DNA from: JAKEGK01 sp036507695
Lineage (GTDB): Bacteria > Pseudomonadota > Gammaproteobacteria > SZUA-152
Direction: 5' to 3'
Assembly: GCA_036507695.1 (NCBI GenBank)
Contig: DATCIR010000023.1
Location: 1-20,473 of the forward strand
Length of the DNA stretch: 20,473 nt
Of this stretch, positions 8,736 to 16,069 are shown piece by piece. A program made the position numbers and the translations under genes. The notes below the pieces were generated by a model that was not told the origin of the DNA, made no database searches, and saw only the letters and a program-made list of their open reading frames with translations. Numbering within the stretch: the stretch's first letter is position 1; every line of letters begins with the position of its first letter.

Positions 8736-9449
8736 ATGGAAAAGAGTTCATTAGGTCATCATATATCGCAACAATTCAATGCCGAATTGGAGGACATCCG
8801 CTCCAAAGTGCTGGCGATGGGCGGCCTGGTGGAGCAGCAGATTCACGATGCGCTCACCGCCCTGGTGACAGGTAATGTGGATCTGGCGGAGGGTGTTGTG
8901 AAAAACGACGTCAAAGTTAACGCGCTGGAAGTCACTATTGACGAGGAATGCGCGCGCATCCTGGCGCGCCGCCAGCCGGCCGCGGGTGATTTACGGTTAA
9001 TTGTCGCGGTTATCAAAACCATCACCGACCTGGAACGCATTGGCGATGAAGCGGAAAAGGTGGCGCGCATGGCGGTTGAACTTGCCGAGCTGGAGCGGCC
9101 GCGCAACCAGTACCATGAAGCCCAGCATCTGGGCGAAGGCGTGCAGCGTATGGTGCATGACGCCCTGGATGCATTCGCCCGGACAGATGTCGAAGCGGCG
9201 TTAAAAGTCGCGCAATATGACAAAGAAGTGGACATTAAATACGAGGGTATTCTGCGCCAGCTCATTACCCACATGATGGAAGATCCACGCTCCATCAAGC
9301 GGGTGATGGATGTGATCTGGTCCATTCGCGCCCTGGAGCGCATTGGCGATCACGCCAAGAATATTTGTGAATACATTATTTATCTCGTCAAAGGCAAGGA
9401 TGTGCGCCACCTGGGTATTGAGGCGATTGAAAAGGAACTGCAATCCTGA
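8736..9449 (+). CDS. phoU: Phosphate signalling protein PhoU
   Basis: Peripheral regulator that links PstSCAB to PhoR and keeps the Pho regulon off when phosphate is plentiful. From the ATG at 736 bases past 8000 (8736) the protein is 237 aa and starts MEKSSLGHHISQQFNAEL, matching the family N-terminus, with GGAG at 8726-8729 six bases upstream. The frame is open back to a TTG at 8694, but those 14 extra residues have no support. Two all-helical PhoU repeats each carry the metal-binding motif: ITDLERIGDEAEK (about residue 95) and IRALERIGDHAKN (about 196). The 123-bp gap after pstB holds a weak imperfect hairpin (8650-8682). It is the last gene of the block and converges with the export genes 44 bp away. 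Confidence 0.95.
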   Translation: MEKSSLGHHISQQFNAELEDIRSKVLAMGGLVEQQIHDALTALVTGNVDLAEGVVKNDVKVNALEVTIDEECARILARRQPAAGDLRLIVAVIKTITDLERIGDEAEKVARMAVELAELERPRNQYHEAQHLGEGVQRMVHDALDAFARTDVEAALKVAQYDKEVDIKYEGILRQLITHMMEDPRSIKRVMDVIWSIRALERIGDHAKNICEYIIYLVKGKDVRHLGIEAIEKELQS

Positions 9450-9493
9450 TGCACGCTCTATTTATTGCCTTGCCTTGCCTTAACTGTTGCAGC

Positions 9494-10696
9494 TTATTCC
9501 GCGCGCAAGGCTTCCACCGGATCCATTTTCGCGGCTTGCAGCGCCGGTATTACCCCCGCCAGCAGTCCGATGATCACTGAGGTGATCACCGACAACGCGG
9601 TAAAAAACCAGGAAAATTGCGTGGGCAGGGCGGGCAGGAAAAGTTGTAAGGAATATGCCAGCCCAATGCCAATCAGGATGCCCGCGGCTCCGCCCAGTGC
9701 GGAAAGAATAGTGGCTTCGCTCAAAAACAATATTAATATCTGCTGGCGTTGCGCGCCGAGCGCGCGTAACAGGCCGATTTCCGCGGTGCGCTCCCGGACG
9801 GCGATGGTGGTAATGGTCAGTATGCCAACGCCGCCGACCAGCAGGGATATACCCCCCAGCGCGCCGACCGCGAAAGTCAGAATATTCAGGATGGAGCCCA
9901 GCACGTCCAGCATTTGTTGTTGCGTGGTAATCGTTACATCATTTCTGCCGTGCCGCGCGGTGATAATGTCTTCGATGTTTTTAACAATGGTTTTTTCGTT
10001 GACGCCTTCCTTATACTGCACGTCTATTTCCATCACGCCTTCACGGTTAAACAGGGCGAGTCCGCGCTGGGTTGGAATATACGCGGCATCATCCAGGTCT
10101 ATGCCAAGGATCTGCCCCTTGGCTTCCAGCACACCGATCACCCGGAAGCGATTACCACTGATGCGGACTAGTCGCCCCAGCGGTGACTGACTGCCAAAAA
10201 GCTCCTGCTTGAGTTTATGGCCGAGTACCGCGTACGCCCTGGGCGCCTGAATGTCGTCTTCCGGCAGGAATTTTCCCGAACGTATGGTAAAACTGAACAC
10301 GGTGGGAAATTCAGGACCCACGCCATATACCGTGGTGCGACGGCTTTTTTCTCCCGCTTCCACTTCGGCATTCCCTTGCACCACGGGGATGACCGCCTTG
10401 ACATTGGGAATGCGTTTCAATGCTTCCGCGTCGTCAATGGTCAGCGGCCTTTCGGAGCCAAACACGCCCACCGAGGCGCCGGCGGTGGTTACCCGGCCGG
10501 GATTAATGGCGATCAGTGTCGTGCCGAACTGCGTGAATTCCGCCAGTACAAACCGGTGTATGCCTTCACCGATGGAGGTTAACAACATGACCGCGGTGAT
10601 GCCAATGGTGATACACAACATGGTCAGGTAGGAGCGCAGGCGATGCGCGAGGATCGCGCCTTTGACCAGATGAAAATAATCGCCGGTTTTTACCAT
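9494..10696 (-). CDS. MacB/FtsX-family ABC export permease (second copy)
   Basis: Permease subunit of a MacAB- or LolCDE-like ABC system, which acts on substrates from the periplasm or the outer leaflet of the inner membrane rather than by a channel through the membrane. The 400-aa protein has the family plan: one membrane helix (about 20-42), a periplasmic core of about 220 residues, then three helices (about 270-298, 320-350, 360-385). The FtsX-domain motif RERTAEIGLLRALGAQ precedes the third helix and PALQAAKMDPVEALR closes the protein. Unlike E. coli MacB it has no fused ATPase. It lies 17 bp after a paralogue of nearly equal length, is the last gene of the set and converges with phoU. 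The substrate is unknown. Confidence 0.9.
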   Translation of the reverse strand: MVKTGDYFHLVKGAILAHRLRSYLTMLCITIGITAVMLLTSIGEGIHRFVLAEFTQFGTTLIAINPGRVTTAGASVGVFGSERPLTIDDAEALKRIPNVKAVIPVVQGNAEVEAGEKSRRTTVYGVGPEFPTVFSFTIRSGKFLPEDDIQAPRAYAVLGHKLKQELFGSQSPLGRLVRISGNRFRVIGVLEAKGQILGIDLDDAAYIPTQRGLALFNREGVMEIDVQYKEGVNEKTIVKNIEDIITARHGRNDVTITTQQQMLDVLGSILNILTFAVGALGGISLLVGGVGILTITTIAVRERTAEIGLLRALGAQRQQILILFLSEATILSALGGAAGILIGIGLAYSLQLFLPALPTQFSWFFTALSVITSVIIGLLAGVIPALQAAKMDPVEALRAE

Positions 10697-10713
10697 GTGC
10701 TTTAAACCACGCT

Positions 10714-11922
10714 CTATTTGTGCGCCAGGGCTTCTATGGGATTCAATTGCGCGGCGCGCCTGGCCGGCATGGCGCCGAATATCAAGCCGGTCAGCATGGC
10801 AATGCCCGCCGCGCCGATCATTGCCCAGAGCGGCGCACTGGCCGGAAACGCCGGATAAACATGGCGGATGACCGTGTTGGCCAGCACACCGAGCAGCAAG
10901 CCCGAGAGGGCGCCCAGGCTCGCCAGCAGCGTGGCTTCGGTGAGGAATAACACCACAATCTTGTGTTGCGAAGCGCCCAGCGCTTTCAGTAACCCGATTT
11001 CAGCCGTGCGCTGGGCGATCGATACCAGCATGATATTCATAATCAAAATGCCGGCCACCGCAAGGCTGATCGCCGCAATGCCGGCCACCGCGTAAGTCAG
11101 TGCGCTGAGAATTTTGTCGAACGTGCTCAGTATGGCGTCCTGGGTGATGATGGTAATATCTTCTTCGCCCTGGTGGCGGCGTTTGATGAGGTCTGTAATC
11201 TCGTCAATCACGAAGGGAACCACATCGCGGGTTTTGGCTTCCACCAGGATGCGGAACAACGACGGCGTGTTAAAAATGGCCTGCGCTGATGCCACGGGAG
11301 TAATCACCAGGTCCTGCACATCCATCCCGATGGAACGGCCTTCGGAGGCGATAACGCCGATAACACGAAACCGGCGGTCACCAATCCGCAACCACTGCCC
11401 GACTGGATTGGTGGCGCCGAATAGTTCGCGTTTTATCGTGTTGCCGATGACACATACTGGCGCGGCCTGATCAAAATCAACGTCGGGCAGGAAATGTCCG
11501 GCAGCCAGCTTCCAATGCCGCAATTGCAACAGCGAACTGCTCGAGCCAAGTATCGGCGACTCGCGTTCCACACCCTCCCAGGATACCGTGGCAGACCCGA
11601 CCACCAGGGGCGCAATGCGTTTAACGCCGGGAATTCTTAATAGAGTGACGGCGTCATCATTGGTTAAATCCCGCGGTGTTTCACCCACGAACACCGATGG
11701 CGAATGACCCCTGGTTTCACTCTTGCCCGGCAGCACGATTACCAGGTTGGTGCCGAGCGAAGCGAATTCGTTAATGACATAACGCCGCGCGCCTTCGCCC
11801 AACGCGGTCAACACAATAATCGCGGCAACACCGATCATCATGGCGACCAGCATGAGCAGGGTGCGCAGCCGGTGCCGGCTCAGTGCACTCCAGGTGTAGT
11901 ACAAGACATCGAATGCCCGCAT
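10714..11922 (-). CDS. MacB/FtsX-family ABC export permease (first copy)
   Basis: Paralogue of the neighbouring permease, 402 aa, with the same plan: N-terminal helix (about 20-42), MacB-type periplasmic domain, three C-terminal helices, the FtsX motif AQRTAEIGLLKALGAS and a closing PARRAAQLNPIEALAHK. The ATG at 11922 follows GGGGAC on the minus strand, a good ribosome binding site. It starts 12 bp after the ATPase stop. The two permeases probably form a heterodimer served by one ATPase, as LolC and LolE are served by LolD; a tandem duplication is the simplest origin. No lipoprotein-sorting role can be assigned from the sequence alone. Confidence 0.9.
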   Translation of the reverse strand: MRAFDVLYYTWSALSRHRLRTLLMLVAMMIGVAAIIVLTALGEGARRYVINEFASLGTNLVIVLPGKSETRGHSPSVFVGETPRDLTNDDAVTLLRIPGVKRIAPLVVGSATVSWEGVERESPILGSSSSLLQLRHWKLAAGHFLPDVDFDQAAPVCVIGNTIKRELFGATNPVGQWLRIGDRRFRVIGVIASEGRSIGMDVQDLVITPVASAQAIFNTPSLFRILVEAKTRDVVPFVIDEITDLIKRRHQGEEDITIITQDAILSTFDKILSALTYAVAGIAAISLAVAGILIMNIMLVSIAQRTAEIGLLKALGASQHKIVVLFLTEATLLASLGALSGLLLGVLANTVIRHVYPAFPASAPLWAMIGAAGIAMLTGLIFGAMPARRAAQLNPIEALAHK

Positions 11923-11934
11923 TATTGGTCCCCG

Positions 11935-12603
11935 CTAACTGTCCTGTTCAATACGGCCATCGACCATGCGAATTTGGCGTACCGCGCGCCGCCCGATTTC
12001 CGGGTCATGGGTCACGACGATCAGGCTCATGCCCTGCTGGTTGAGTTGCTCCAGAATGGCCACCACTTCACCGCTGGAGTGACGATCCAGGTTGCCGGTG
12101 GGTTCATCCGCGAGTATGACGCTCGGCCGCATCACGGTCGCCCGCGCTATCGCGACCCGCTGCTGCTGGCCGCCGGAGAGTTGGTCCGGACGATGGGACG
12201 CGCGATCCAGTATAGCGAGCGACTCCAGCACCGCGCGGGCGCGCTGGCTGCGTTCGCGGGGATCCATGCCCGCCAGCAGCATCGGCAGTTCGACATTTTC
12301 TATGGCGGTTAACCGGGGCAATAACTGGAAGAACTGAAAAATAAAACCGATTTTGGTTTGACGGGTGCTGGCCAATTCATCATCGGATAAGGCAGTGACT
12401 TCCTGGTTATCCAATTTATAGGCGCCGCGCGTTGGCCGGTCGAGCAGGCCGATGACATTGAGCAAGGTGGATTTGCCGGATCCCGAGGGCCCCATAATCG
12501 ACAGGTAGTCACCCGGGGCAACCGTCAGACTGACATCCTGCAGGGCATGAACGGTCTGGTCTCCTACAATAAATTCGCGATCGATGCCTTTAAGTTCAAT
12601 CAT
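11935..12603 (-). CDS. ABC transporter ATPase, LolD/MacB type
   Basis: Stand-alone ATPase of 222 aa. Walker A is GPSGSGKST (38-46), the Q-loop lies in FIFQFFQLLPRLTA (87-100), the signature is LSGGQQQR (142-149), Walker B plus D-loop is ILADEPTGNLD (163-173) and the switch residue is His199 in VVTHDPEIG. DEPTGNLD and the FQ-x-FxLLP region are hallmarks of the LolD/MacB/FtsE group. It begins 8 bp after the fusion-protein stop and precedes the first permease by 12 bp, so all four genes almost certainly form one transcript. It would energise the two FtsX-type permeases. Confidence 0.93.
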   Translation of the reverse strand: MIELKGIDREFIVGDQTVHALQDVSLTVAPGDYLSIMGPSGSGKSTLLNVIGLLDRPTRGAYKLDNQEVTALSDDELASTRQTKIGFIFQFFQLLPRLTAIENVELPMLLAGMDPRERSQRARAVLESLAILDRASHRPDQLSGGQQQRVAIARATVMRPSVILADEPTGNLDRHSSGEVVAILEQLNQQGMSLIVVTHDPEIGRRAVRQIRMVDGRIEQDS

Positions 12604-12611
12604 GCCGGAAA

Positions 12612-13769
12612 CTACCGGGAAGTTGCTTCCGCGATTTGCACTTCAATACCATGTTTCAATCCTTCAATGCCAATCGAGGTGATAATGATGTCACCTGCCG
12701 CGAGCCCCGCCAGTACTTGCGTATAACTCCAGTTGCCAATGCCGGTTTTTATTTGGCGTTTTTCCACTGTATTCCCGGATGAATGCAACACGTAAACCTG
12801 GTTGTCTTCAAAAATCGTTTCGGTGGGGATGCGCAATACATTGTCTTTTTTGTCGAGAATAATTTCCGCATCGGCGCTATAGCCAGGCAACAGGTTCTGG
12901 TCGCCGACAACATGGTTAAAATAAACCTCGACGTCCACCGTGCGGGCCTGTTTTTCAACATCCTGGATATACGGGGAAATACGCCGCACCGTAGCCGGGA
13001 ACGGATGATCGGGAAAGGCATCCAGTGTGATCCGCGCCGGCAGGCCTTCTTTGACCTGCGGGGCATCGACTTCATCAATCGGCGCCAGTACATAAATGCA
13101 TTGGTAGTCAATCAGGTCCACAACGGGGAGTGTCGGTACACCCATGGGTGAGGGCGTCACGAATTCACCAATCTCGCCGTTGACTTCGGCAACGACGCCG
13201 TCGAAAGGCGCTCTGATGATAGTGCGCTCCAGTGTTGCCTTGATAACTTCCACCCGGGATAGCGCCACATTTTCCCGATCCCTGGCGGCGTCGCAGGCGG
13301 CGCTGGTGGCTTTGGCGTTACCTTGCGCCTGTTCCGCCAGTTCTTCCGATGCCAGCTTTTGTTTGAACAACTTGGTAAGTCTGGCCGCTTCCCGGTCCGC
13401 GGTTTCAAAGCGGGCGCAAGCCTCGCGCGCCGTGGCTTTCGCCGCCTTGACCTCGTTTTGCACCAATAAGAGTTCCGCTTTAACATCCTTGTTCCAGAGC
13501 TCGACGAGGATTTCATCTTTTGTGACTTTCTGGCCTTCTTTGACCGCGAGATTCGAAATCTGCCCGCCGATGTGCGGCGCGAGCCTGGCCCGGCGGCAGG
13601 CCTTGATCGTTCCAGCCCGGGTATTGGTAACGGTGGATTCAACACTGCCGGTCTCCACCTTGGCCACCGTGACCACCAGCGGTGCGGGGCGGGTGAAATA
13701 CGTAAAAAGTCCTACAACGGTAGCAACGAGAACAATAAGCGCCAGTGTTTTATAAGAGGGTTTGGGCAT
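12612..13769 (-). CDS. Membrane fusion (HlyD/MacA-type) subunit of the export system
   Basis: Periplasmic adaptor of 385 aa anchored by one N-terminal helix (about 9-26). The first lipoyl half (about 57-93, with GGQISNLAVKEGQKV) leads into a helical hairpin (about 94-180) rich in Ala, Lys and Glu. The second lipoyl half follows, with IIRAPFDGVV at 184-193, and then beta-barrel and membrane-proximal segments. In the family this protein bridges the permease to a TolC-like outer-membrane channel, but none is encoded here, so a channel encoded elsewhere would be needed. No clear ribosome binding site precedes the ATG, and a CATAAT sits only about 9 bp upstream of it. First gene of the four-gene export set. 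Confidence 0.9.
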   Translation of the reverse strand: MPKPSYKTLALIVLVATVVGLFTYFTRPAPLVVTVAKVETGSVESTVTNTRAGTIKACRRARLAPHIGGQISNLAVKEGQKVTKDEILVELWNKDVKAELLLVQNEVKAAKATAREACARFETADREAARLTKLFKQKLASEELAEQAQGNAKATSAACDAARDRENVALSRVEVIKATLERTIIRAPFDGVVAEVNGEIGEFVTPSPMGVPTLPVVDLIDYQCIYVLAPIDEVDAPQVKEGLPARITLDAFPDHPFPATVRRISPYIQDVEKQARTVDVEVYFNHVVGDQNLLPGYSADAEIILDKKDNVLRIPTETIFEDNQVYVLHSSGNTVEKRQIKTGIGNWSYTQVLAGLAAGDIIITSIGIEGLKHGIEVQIAEATSR

Positions 13770-13838
13770 CGTGTGACATTATGCAAGATAGTAGAACAGC
13801 TGTGCCGGAATTGCGGATACCGGGCAAGTTATTGTGGA

Positions 13839-14282
13839 TTAATCAAATACGCGAACCGCCAGTACATCACACTCGGCGTGATGCAACACCGCGTTCGCGG
13901 TTGAGCCCAATAACAACTTCACGCCGTGCCGGCCGTGCGAGCCGAGCACGATGAGATCAACGTTATTGTTCTTTGCGTATTGCACGATTTCGACCGCCGC
14001 GTTGCCGAACTCAAAGACTACGTTCGTGCCTTGCATGTTTAATTTTTTCAGCAGTTGTTCGATGGGCGCCTTGGCATTGTTGATTAACTCCTCATTGGGA
14101 ATCGTGTAGGTTGGAGTAATCAAGGCCGTTTCACCGAATCCCATGTAAGGGAGATAGTCGATGGTGTGTATCACCGTGAGCGAGGTTTTATTCGATAGCA
14201 CCTGTTCCTGGGCTTTGCGCAGGATCTTTTCGGCGGAGTCCGTCAGGTCGACGGCTGCCAGTATATTGGAATAGGTGCTCAT
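13839..14282 (-). CDS. Universal stress protein, UspA family
   Basis: Small cytoplasmic UspA-fold protein of 147 aa. The ATG at 14282 is chosen because AGGAG lies 7 bp upstream on the minus strand; an upstream in-frame ATG at 14315 would add 11 residues that do not fit the family. The N-terminus (YSNILAAVDLTD) has the nucleotide-site Asp12, and the C-terminal region has GSHGRHGVKLLLGST (114-128), the glycine-rich loop of ATP-binding Usp proteins. The end, HAECDVLAVRVFD, is typical of the family. It lies between the mono-haem lipoprotein gene and the export genes in the same direction. Its leader contains a 14-bp tandem repeat. A specific stress role cannot be read from the sequence. Confidence 0.92.
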   Translation of the reverse strand: MSTYSNILAAVDLTDSAEKILRKAQEQVLSNKTSLTVIHTIDYLPYMGFGETALITPTYTIPNEELINNAKAPIEQLLKKLNMQGTNVVFEFGNAAVEIVQYAKNNNVDLIVLGSHGRHGVKLLLGSTANAVLHHAECDVLAVRVFD

Positions 14283-14311
14283 GGTATCGCTCCTGTAACG
14301 GCGTTTTAGAA

Positions 14312-14367
14312 ACAATGCTTCAAAGACAATGATTCAAAGACCACGATTCAAAAACAACAATTCATGA
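14312..14367 (-). repeat. Degenerate 14-bp tandem repeat, four copies
   Basis: Four consecutive 14-bp units on the plus strand: ACAATGCTTCAAAG (14312-14325), ACAATGATTCAAAG (14326-14339), ACCACGATTCAAAA (14340-14353) and ACAACAATTCATGA (14354-14367). ACAACA follows as a possible fifth partial copy just before the stop of the lipoprotein gene. The first two units differ at one base and later ones decay. The array fills most of the 91-bp spacer between the mono-haem lipoprotein and uspA, about 30 bp upstream of the uspA start. Confidence 0.85.
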
Positions 14368-14373
14368 ACAACA

Positions 14374-14763
14374 TTAGTTGTTCTCGGCGCCTTGCTGGAT
14401 CCATTGTTTAATGGTGTCGCGTTCCTGTTGCGGTAAAATTTGCAGGGAACCATGGGGCATGGTAATCGCCGGATCCGCCTTGCCTTCAATAAGTAAAACC
14501 AGGCTGCTGGACAGCGGGTTTCCCGGCACGATGACCGGTCCAAACTTCGTGCCTTTCATCAAGGCGTCATAGGTTTCCATGCTGAGGCCGCTTTTTTTAT
14601 ACCCTTCACCTTCGCTGGTATGGCATGACAAGCAGCGGCTGGTCAGGATGGGATAGACCTGTTTGGAAAAGCTCACCTTGCTGGTGGATGAATTTCCGCA
14701 ACCGGTCAAGGCAATGAGTATAATGCCCAAAGAAAATAGATTAATCGTTTGTCTCATTAGCAT
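14374..14763 (-). CDS. Mono-haem c-type cytochrome lipoprotein
   Basis: Predicted lipoprotein of 129 aa. The N-terminus has a hydrophobic core and a lipobox LTGC with Cys22 as the lipidated residue. A single haem-attachment motif CLSCH is at 44-48, followed by SGLSMETYDALMKG, a segment typical of the PSCyt1/cytochrome-c-like family, and by a Met in ITMPHG that could be the sixth haem ligand. The end, QERDTIKQWIQQGAENN, also fits that family. An in-frame ATG at 14757 is an equally good start. It is read divergently from the small cytochrome c gene, sharing an intergenic region with an FNR-type site. A role in periplasmic electron transfer is likely; the partner is unknown. Confidence 0.85.
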   Translation of the reverse strand: MLMRQTINLFSLGIILIALTGCGNSSTSKVSFSKQVYPILTSRCLSCHTSEGEGYKKSGLSMETYDALMKGTKFGPVIVPGNPLSSSLVLLIEGKADPAITMPHGSLQILPQQERDTIKQWIQQGAENN

Positions 14764-14940
14764 TCCGCGTATTTAAGGTGTATGTCGCAGGCCACTTTAG
14801 CAGTTCTTAAAAATAATAGTCTGATATTATTGAATTATTTGTTTATTGATGCAGCTCAAGTAACAAAGCAATGATTGTAACTAAACTGACCTTGTTCTAC
14901 AAAAGGAGCTTAATCTGAATCAAGCCAAAAGGAGGCTACA
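14764..14940. promoter_or_regulatory. Divergent promoter region between two cytochrome genes, with FNR/Anr-type site
   Basis: TTGAT-GCAG-CTCAA at 14846-14859 matches the FNR/Anr consensus TTGAT-N4-ATCAA with one mismatch. On the plus strand TAAACT (14882-14887) is a possible -10; a start near 14894 would put the site centre at -41.5, the classic class II activating position, ahead of the cytochrome c gene. On the minus strand TATTAT (14818 down to 14813) could serve the lipoprotein gene, with the site near -46. The sequence AAAAGGAG occurs twice (14901-14908 and 14927-14934); only the second is placed to act as ribosome binding site. Confidence 0.6.
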
Positions 14941-15249
14941 ATGAAAATAATCGTTGGCGGTGCGTTAATGATTGCTGCATCTTTGTTCATGGGTCCCGCG
15001 GCTGTTGCGGGTGATGCGGCAGCCGGTAAGGCAAAAAGTGAAGTCTGTGTGGGTTGTCACGGCATGAATGGCTATAGCAACAATCCTATGAACCCCAATC
15101 TTGCGGGACAAAAGAAAAACTATCTCATCAAGGCCATGAAGGATTATAAGGGCAACAAGCGGCAGGATCCGATGATGAGTTCATTAATGGCGGGACTAAC
15201 CGACGCGGATATCGAGAACCTCGCTGAGTTTTACAGTACGGTAAAATAA
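14941..15249 (+). CDS. Small periplasmic class I cytochrome c (c553/c4-like)
   Basis: A 102-aa precursor with a signal peptide probably cleaved after AVA (residue 23), leaving GDAAAGKAKS. The haem motif is CVGCH (36-40), followed by GMNG. The motif DPMMSSLMAGLTDADIENLAEF near the end carries the likely axial Met (78 or 79); it is the usual tail of the single-domain c553/c5 group and of each half of cytochrome c4. AAGGAGG at 14929-14935 is an excellent ribosome binding site for the ATG. It is a soluble periplasmic electron carrier, probably with raised expression at low oxygen given the upstream FNR-type site. It converges on the HupH_C-domain gene. Confidence 0.92.
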   Translation: MKIIVGGALMIAASLFMGPAAVAGDAAAGKAKSEVCVGCHGMNGYSNNPMNPNLAGQKKNYLIKAMKDYKGNKRQDPMMSSLMAGLTDADIENLAEFYSTVK

Positions 15250-15262
15250 CCGGCGGGTAGGG

Positions 15263-15322
15263 CGGTTAGCAATATTACCTGAATCCGTGAGTAAATGCGC
15301 TTTAACTGGTATTTGCTAACCG
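15263..15322. terminator. Long inverted repeat between convergent genes, possible bidirectional terminator
   Basis: CGGTTAGCAA (15263-15272) is perfectly repeated in inverse orientation as TTGCTAACCG (15313-15322). Inside, TACC (15276-15279) pairs with GGTA (15308-15311) and AGTAAA (15290-15295) nearly pairs with TTTAACT (15301-15307), giving a 60-bp interrupted stem. The right arm lies in the last codons of the minus-strand gene. The position between two convergent 3' ends suggests a role for both transcripts. No T run follows either arm, so intrinsic termination is uncertain. Confidence 0.5.
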
Positions 15323-15712
15323 TCTTTCCAGCACGGTAATGCTGTACTCGACATCCTCGCGTTGCGCGGGCAGGATGCTGGGCACGTAGGATATATAAAT
15401 TGACTTGGTCAGGATGGCGCCCGTGTTATTGATATGCCGTACCCACCACACGCCGTGAATATTGGTTTCCTGAATCTGGTCACAACCGAAAATGGTTAAT
15501 GTGGCGGACACTTCGCCTTTACCTAATATTTCTTTCAACCTTTCTTCGCACTGCTCATCGCAGGGAGTGTTATTCAGGTCGATAATGGTTTCCTGTGCGG
15601 TTTGTAACAAATTATGCAATGCTGTCTTTATCTCCGACAGGATCGCTGTCAGTGAACTACCCGGTTTTTTAATCATGGCGGAGTCGAAAGAAACGACATT
15701 TGGATTTTTCAT
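15302..15712 (-). CDS. Orphan HupH/HyaF C-terminal-domain protein
   Basis: From the ATG at 15712 the protein is 136 aa. Its second half reads GKGEVSATL (64-72), then GVWWVRH (87-93) and SYVPSILPAQREDV (108-121). This pattern is the C-terminal domain of HupH/HyaF, accessory proteins in maturation of membrane-bound [NiFe] hydrogenases. HyaF is about 285 aa, so this is a single-domain relative. The frame stays open back to an ATG at 15877, but that lies upstream of the predicted FNR-type promoter (start near 15822), and those residues do not look like the family. No start has a strong ribosome binding site. No hydrogenase genes are present nearby. Its function here is unknown; a chaperone or assembly role is a guess from the family. 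Confidence 0.75.
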   Translation of the reverse strand: MKNPNVVSFDSAMIKKPGSSLTAILSEIKTALHNLLQTAQETIIDLNNTPCDEQCEERLKEILGKGEVSATLTIFGCDQIQETNIHGVWWVRHINNTGAILTKSIYISYVPSILPAQREDVEYSITVLERRLANTS

Positions 15713-15826
15713 GTCTCTGTGTTGCACCTGCGTAACCTTCGCAATTTTCGCTATTGCTATTAAAGTCATTACCCATTGACAAAGTTGCCCAATCAAGTTT
15801 ACGCCGCGTGTAAGCGGGCGTGCACT

Positions 15827-15871
15827 GATATATATAGTCTTTGCGCCAAAAAATACCTTGATGTAAATCAA
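15827..15871 (-). promoter_or_regulatory. Perfect FNR/Anr site and promoter of the HupH_C-domain gene
   Basis: TTGATGTAAATCAA at 15858-15871 is an exact match to TTGAT-N4-ATCAA. On the minus strand an AT-rich -10 (TATATA, 15834 down to 15829) follows, giving a start near 15822, so the site is centred at about -42. That is the class II activator position for FNR-type regulators. The leader to the ATG at 15712 would be about 110 nt. The other direction is not excluded, but no plus-strand gene follows. Confidence 0.75.
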
Positions 15872-16033
15872 AGCCAATCTATCAAAGTGGATTTTGTGCG
15901 TTTTTTTTTTACACCACGGAAGCCTACCCTGTGCAGGGTGGTAACATAAGTACTTGATTAGTTGAGCTAAAGATTTTGGAGTGTAACAAATATACCTCCA
16001 GCTGCGTTTTTATACACGGCCGCCGTGGGTTGT

Positions 16034-16069
16034 CTGATAATAACCGGCGGTGGAAGGCCCCACGCCGGC
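16034..16069 (-). terminator. Terminator-like hairpin after the 387-aa haem protein gene
   Basis: Read on the minus strand, the stop at 16076 is followed within 8 bases by an arm CCGGCGTGG and its near-complement CCACCGCCGG (plus-strand 16044-16068, one bulged base) around a short loop. TTATTAT follows the stem. The GC-rich stem with a short T-rich tail fits a moderate intrinsic terminator. Confidence 0.6.

Noticed and set aside
9467..9481. Three tandem GCCTT units between phoU and the export genes
   Set aside because: Too short and too simple to call anything beyond chance; no hairpin or terminator is formed.
9465..10190. 241-codon plus-strand frame
   Set aside because: It lies antisense to the well-supported second permease gene and has a Ser/Arg/Pro-rich translation typical of the reverse of GC-rich coding DNA.
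13144..13755. 203-codon plus-strand frame
   Set aside because: Antisense to the membrane fusion protein gene; a Ser/Ala-rich shadow with no ribosome binding site or family motif.
13770..13838. CATAAT close to the start of the membrane fusion protein gene as a -10
   Set aside because: No matching -35 at 16-18 bp, and it would give an almost leaderless transcript; not strong enough to annotate.
15901..15939. T10 tract plus ACCCTG/CAGGGT dyad as an intrinsic terminator
   Set aside because: The T run is on the wrong side of the dyad for the plus strand and is an A run on the minus strand; the dyad loop is also only 2-4 bases.
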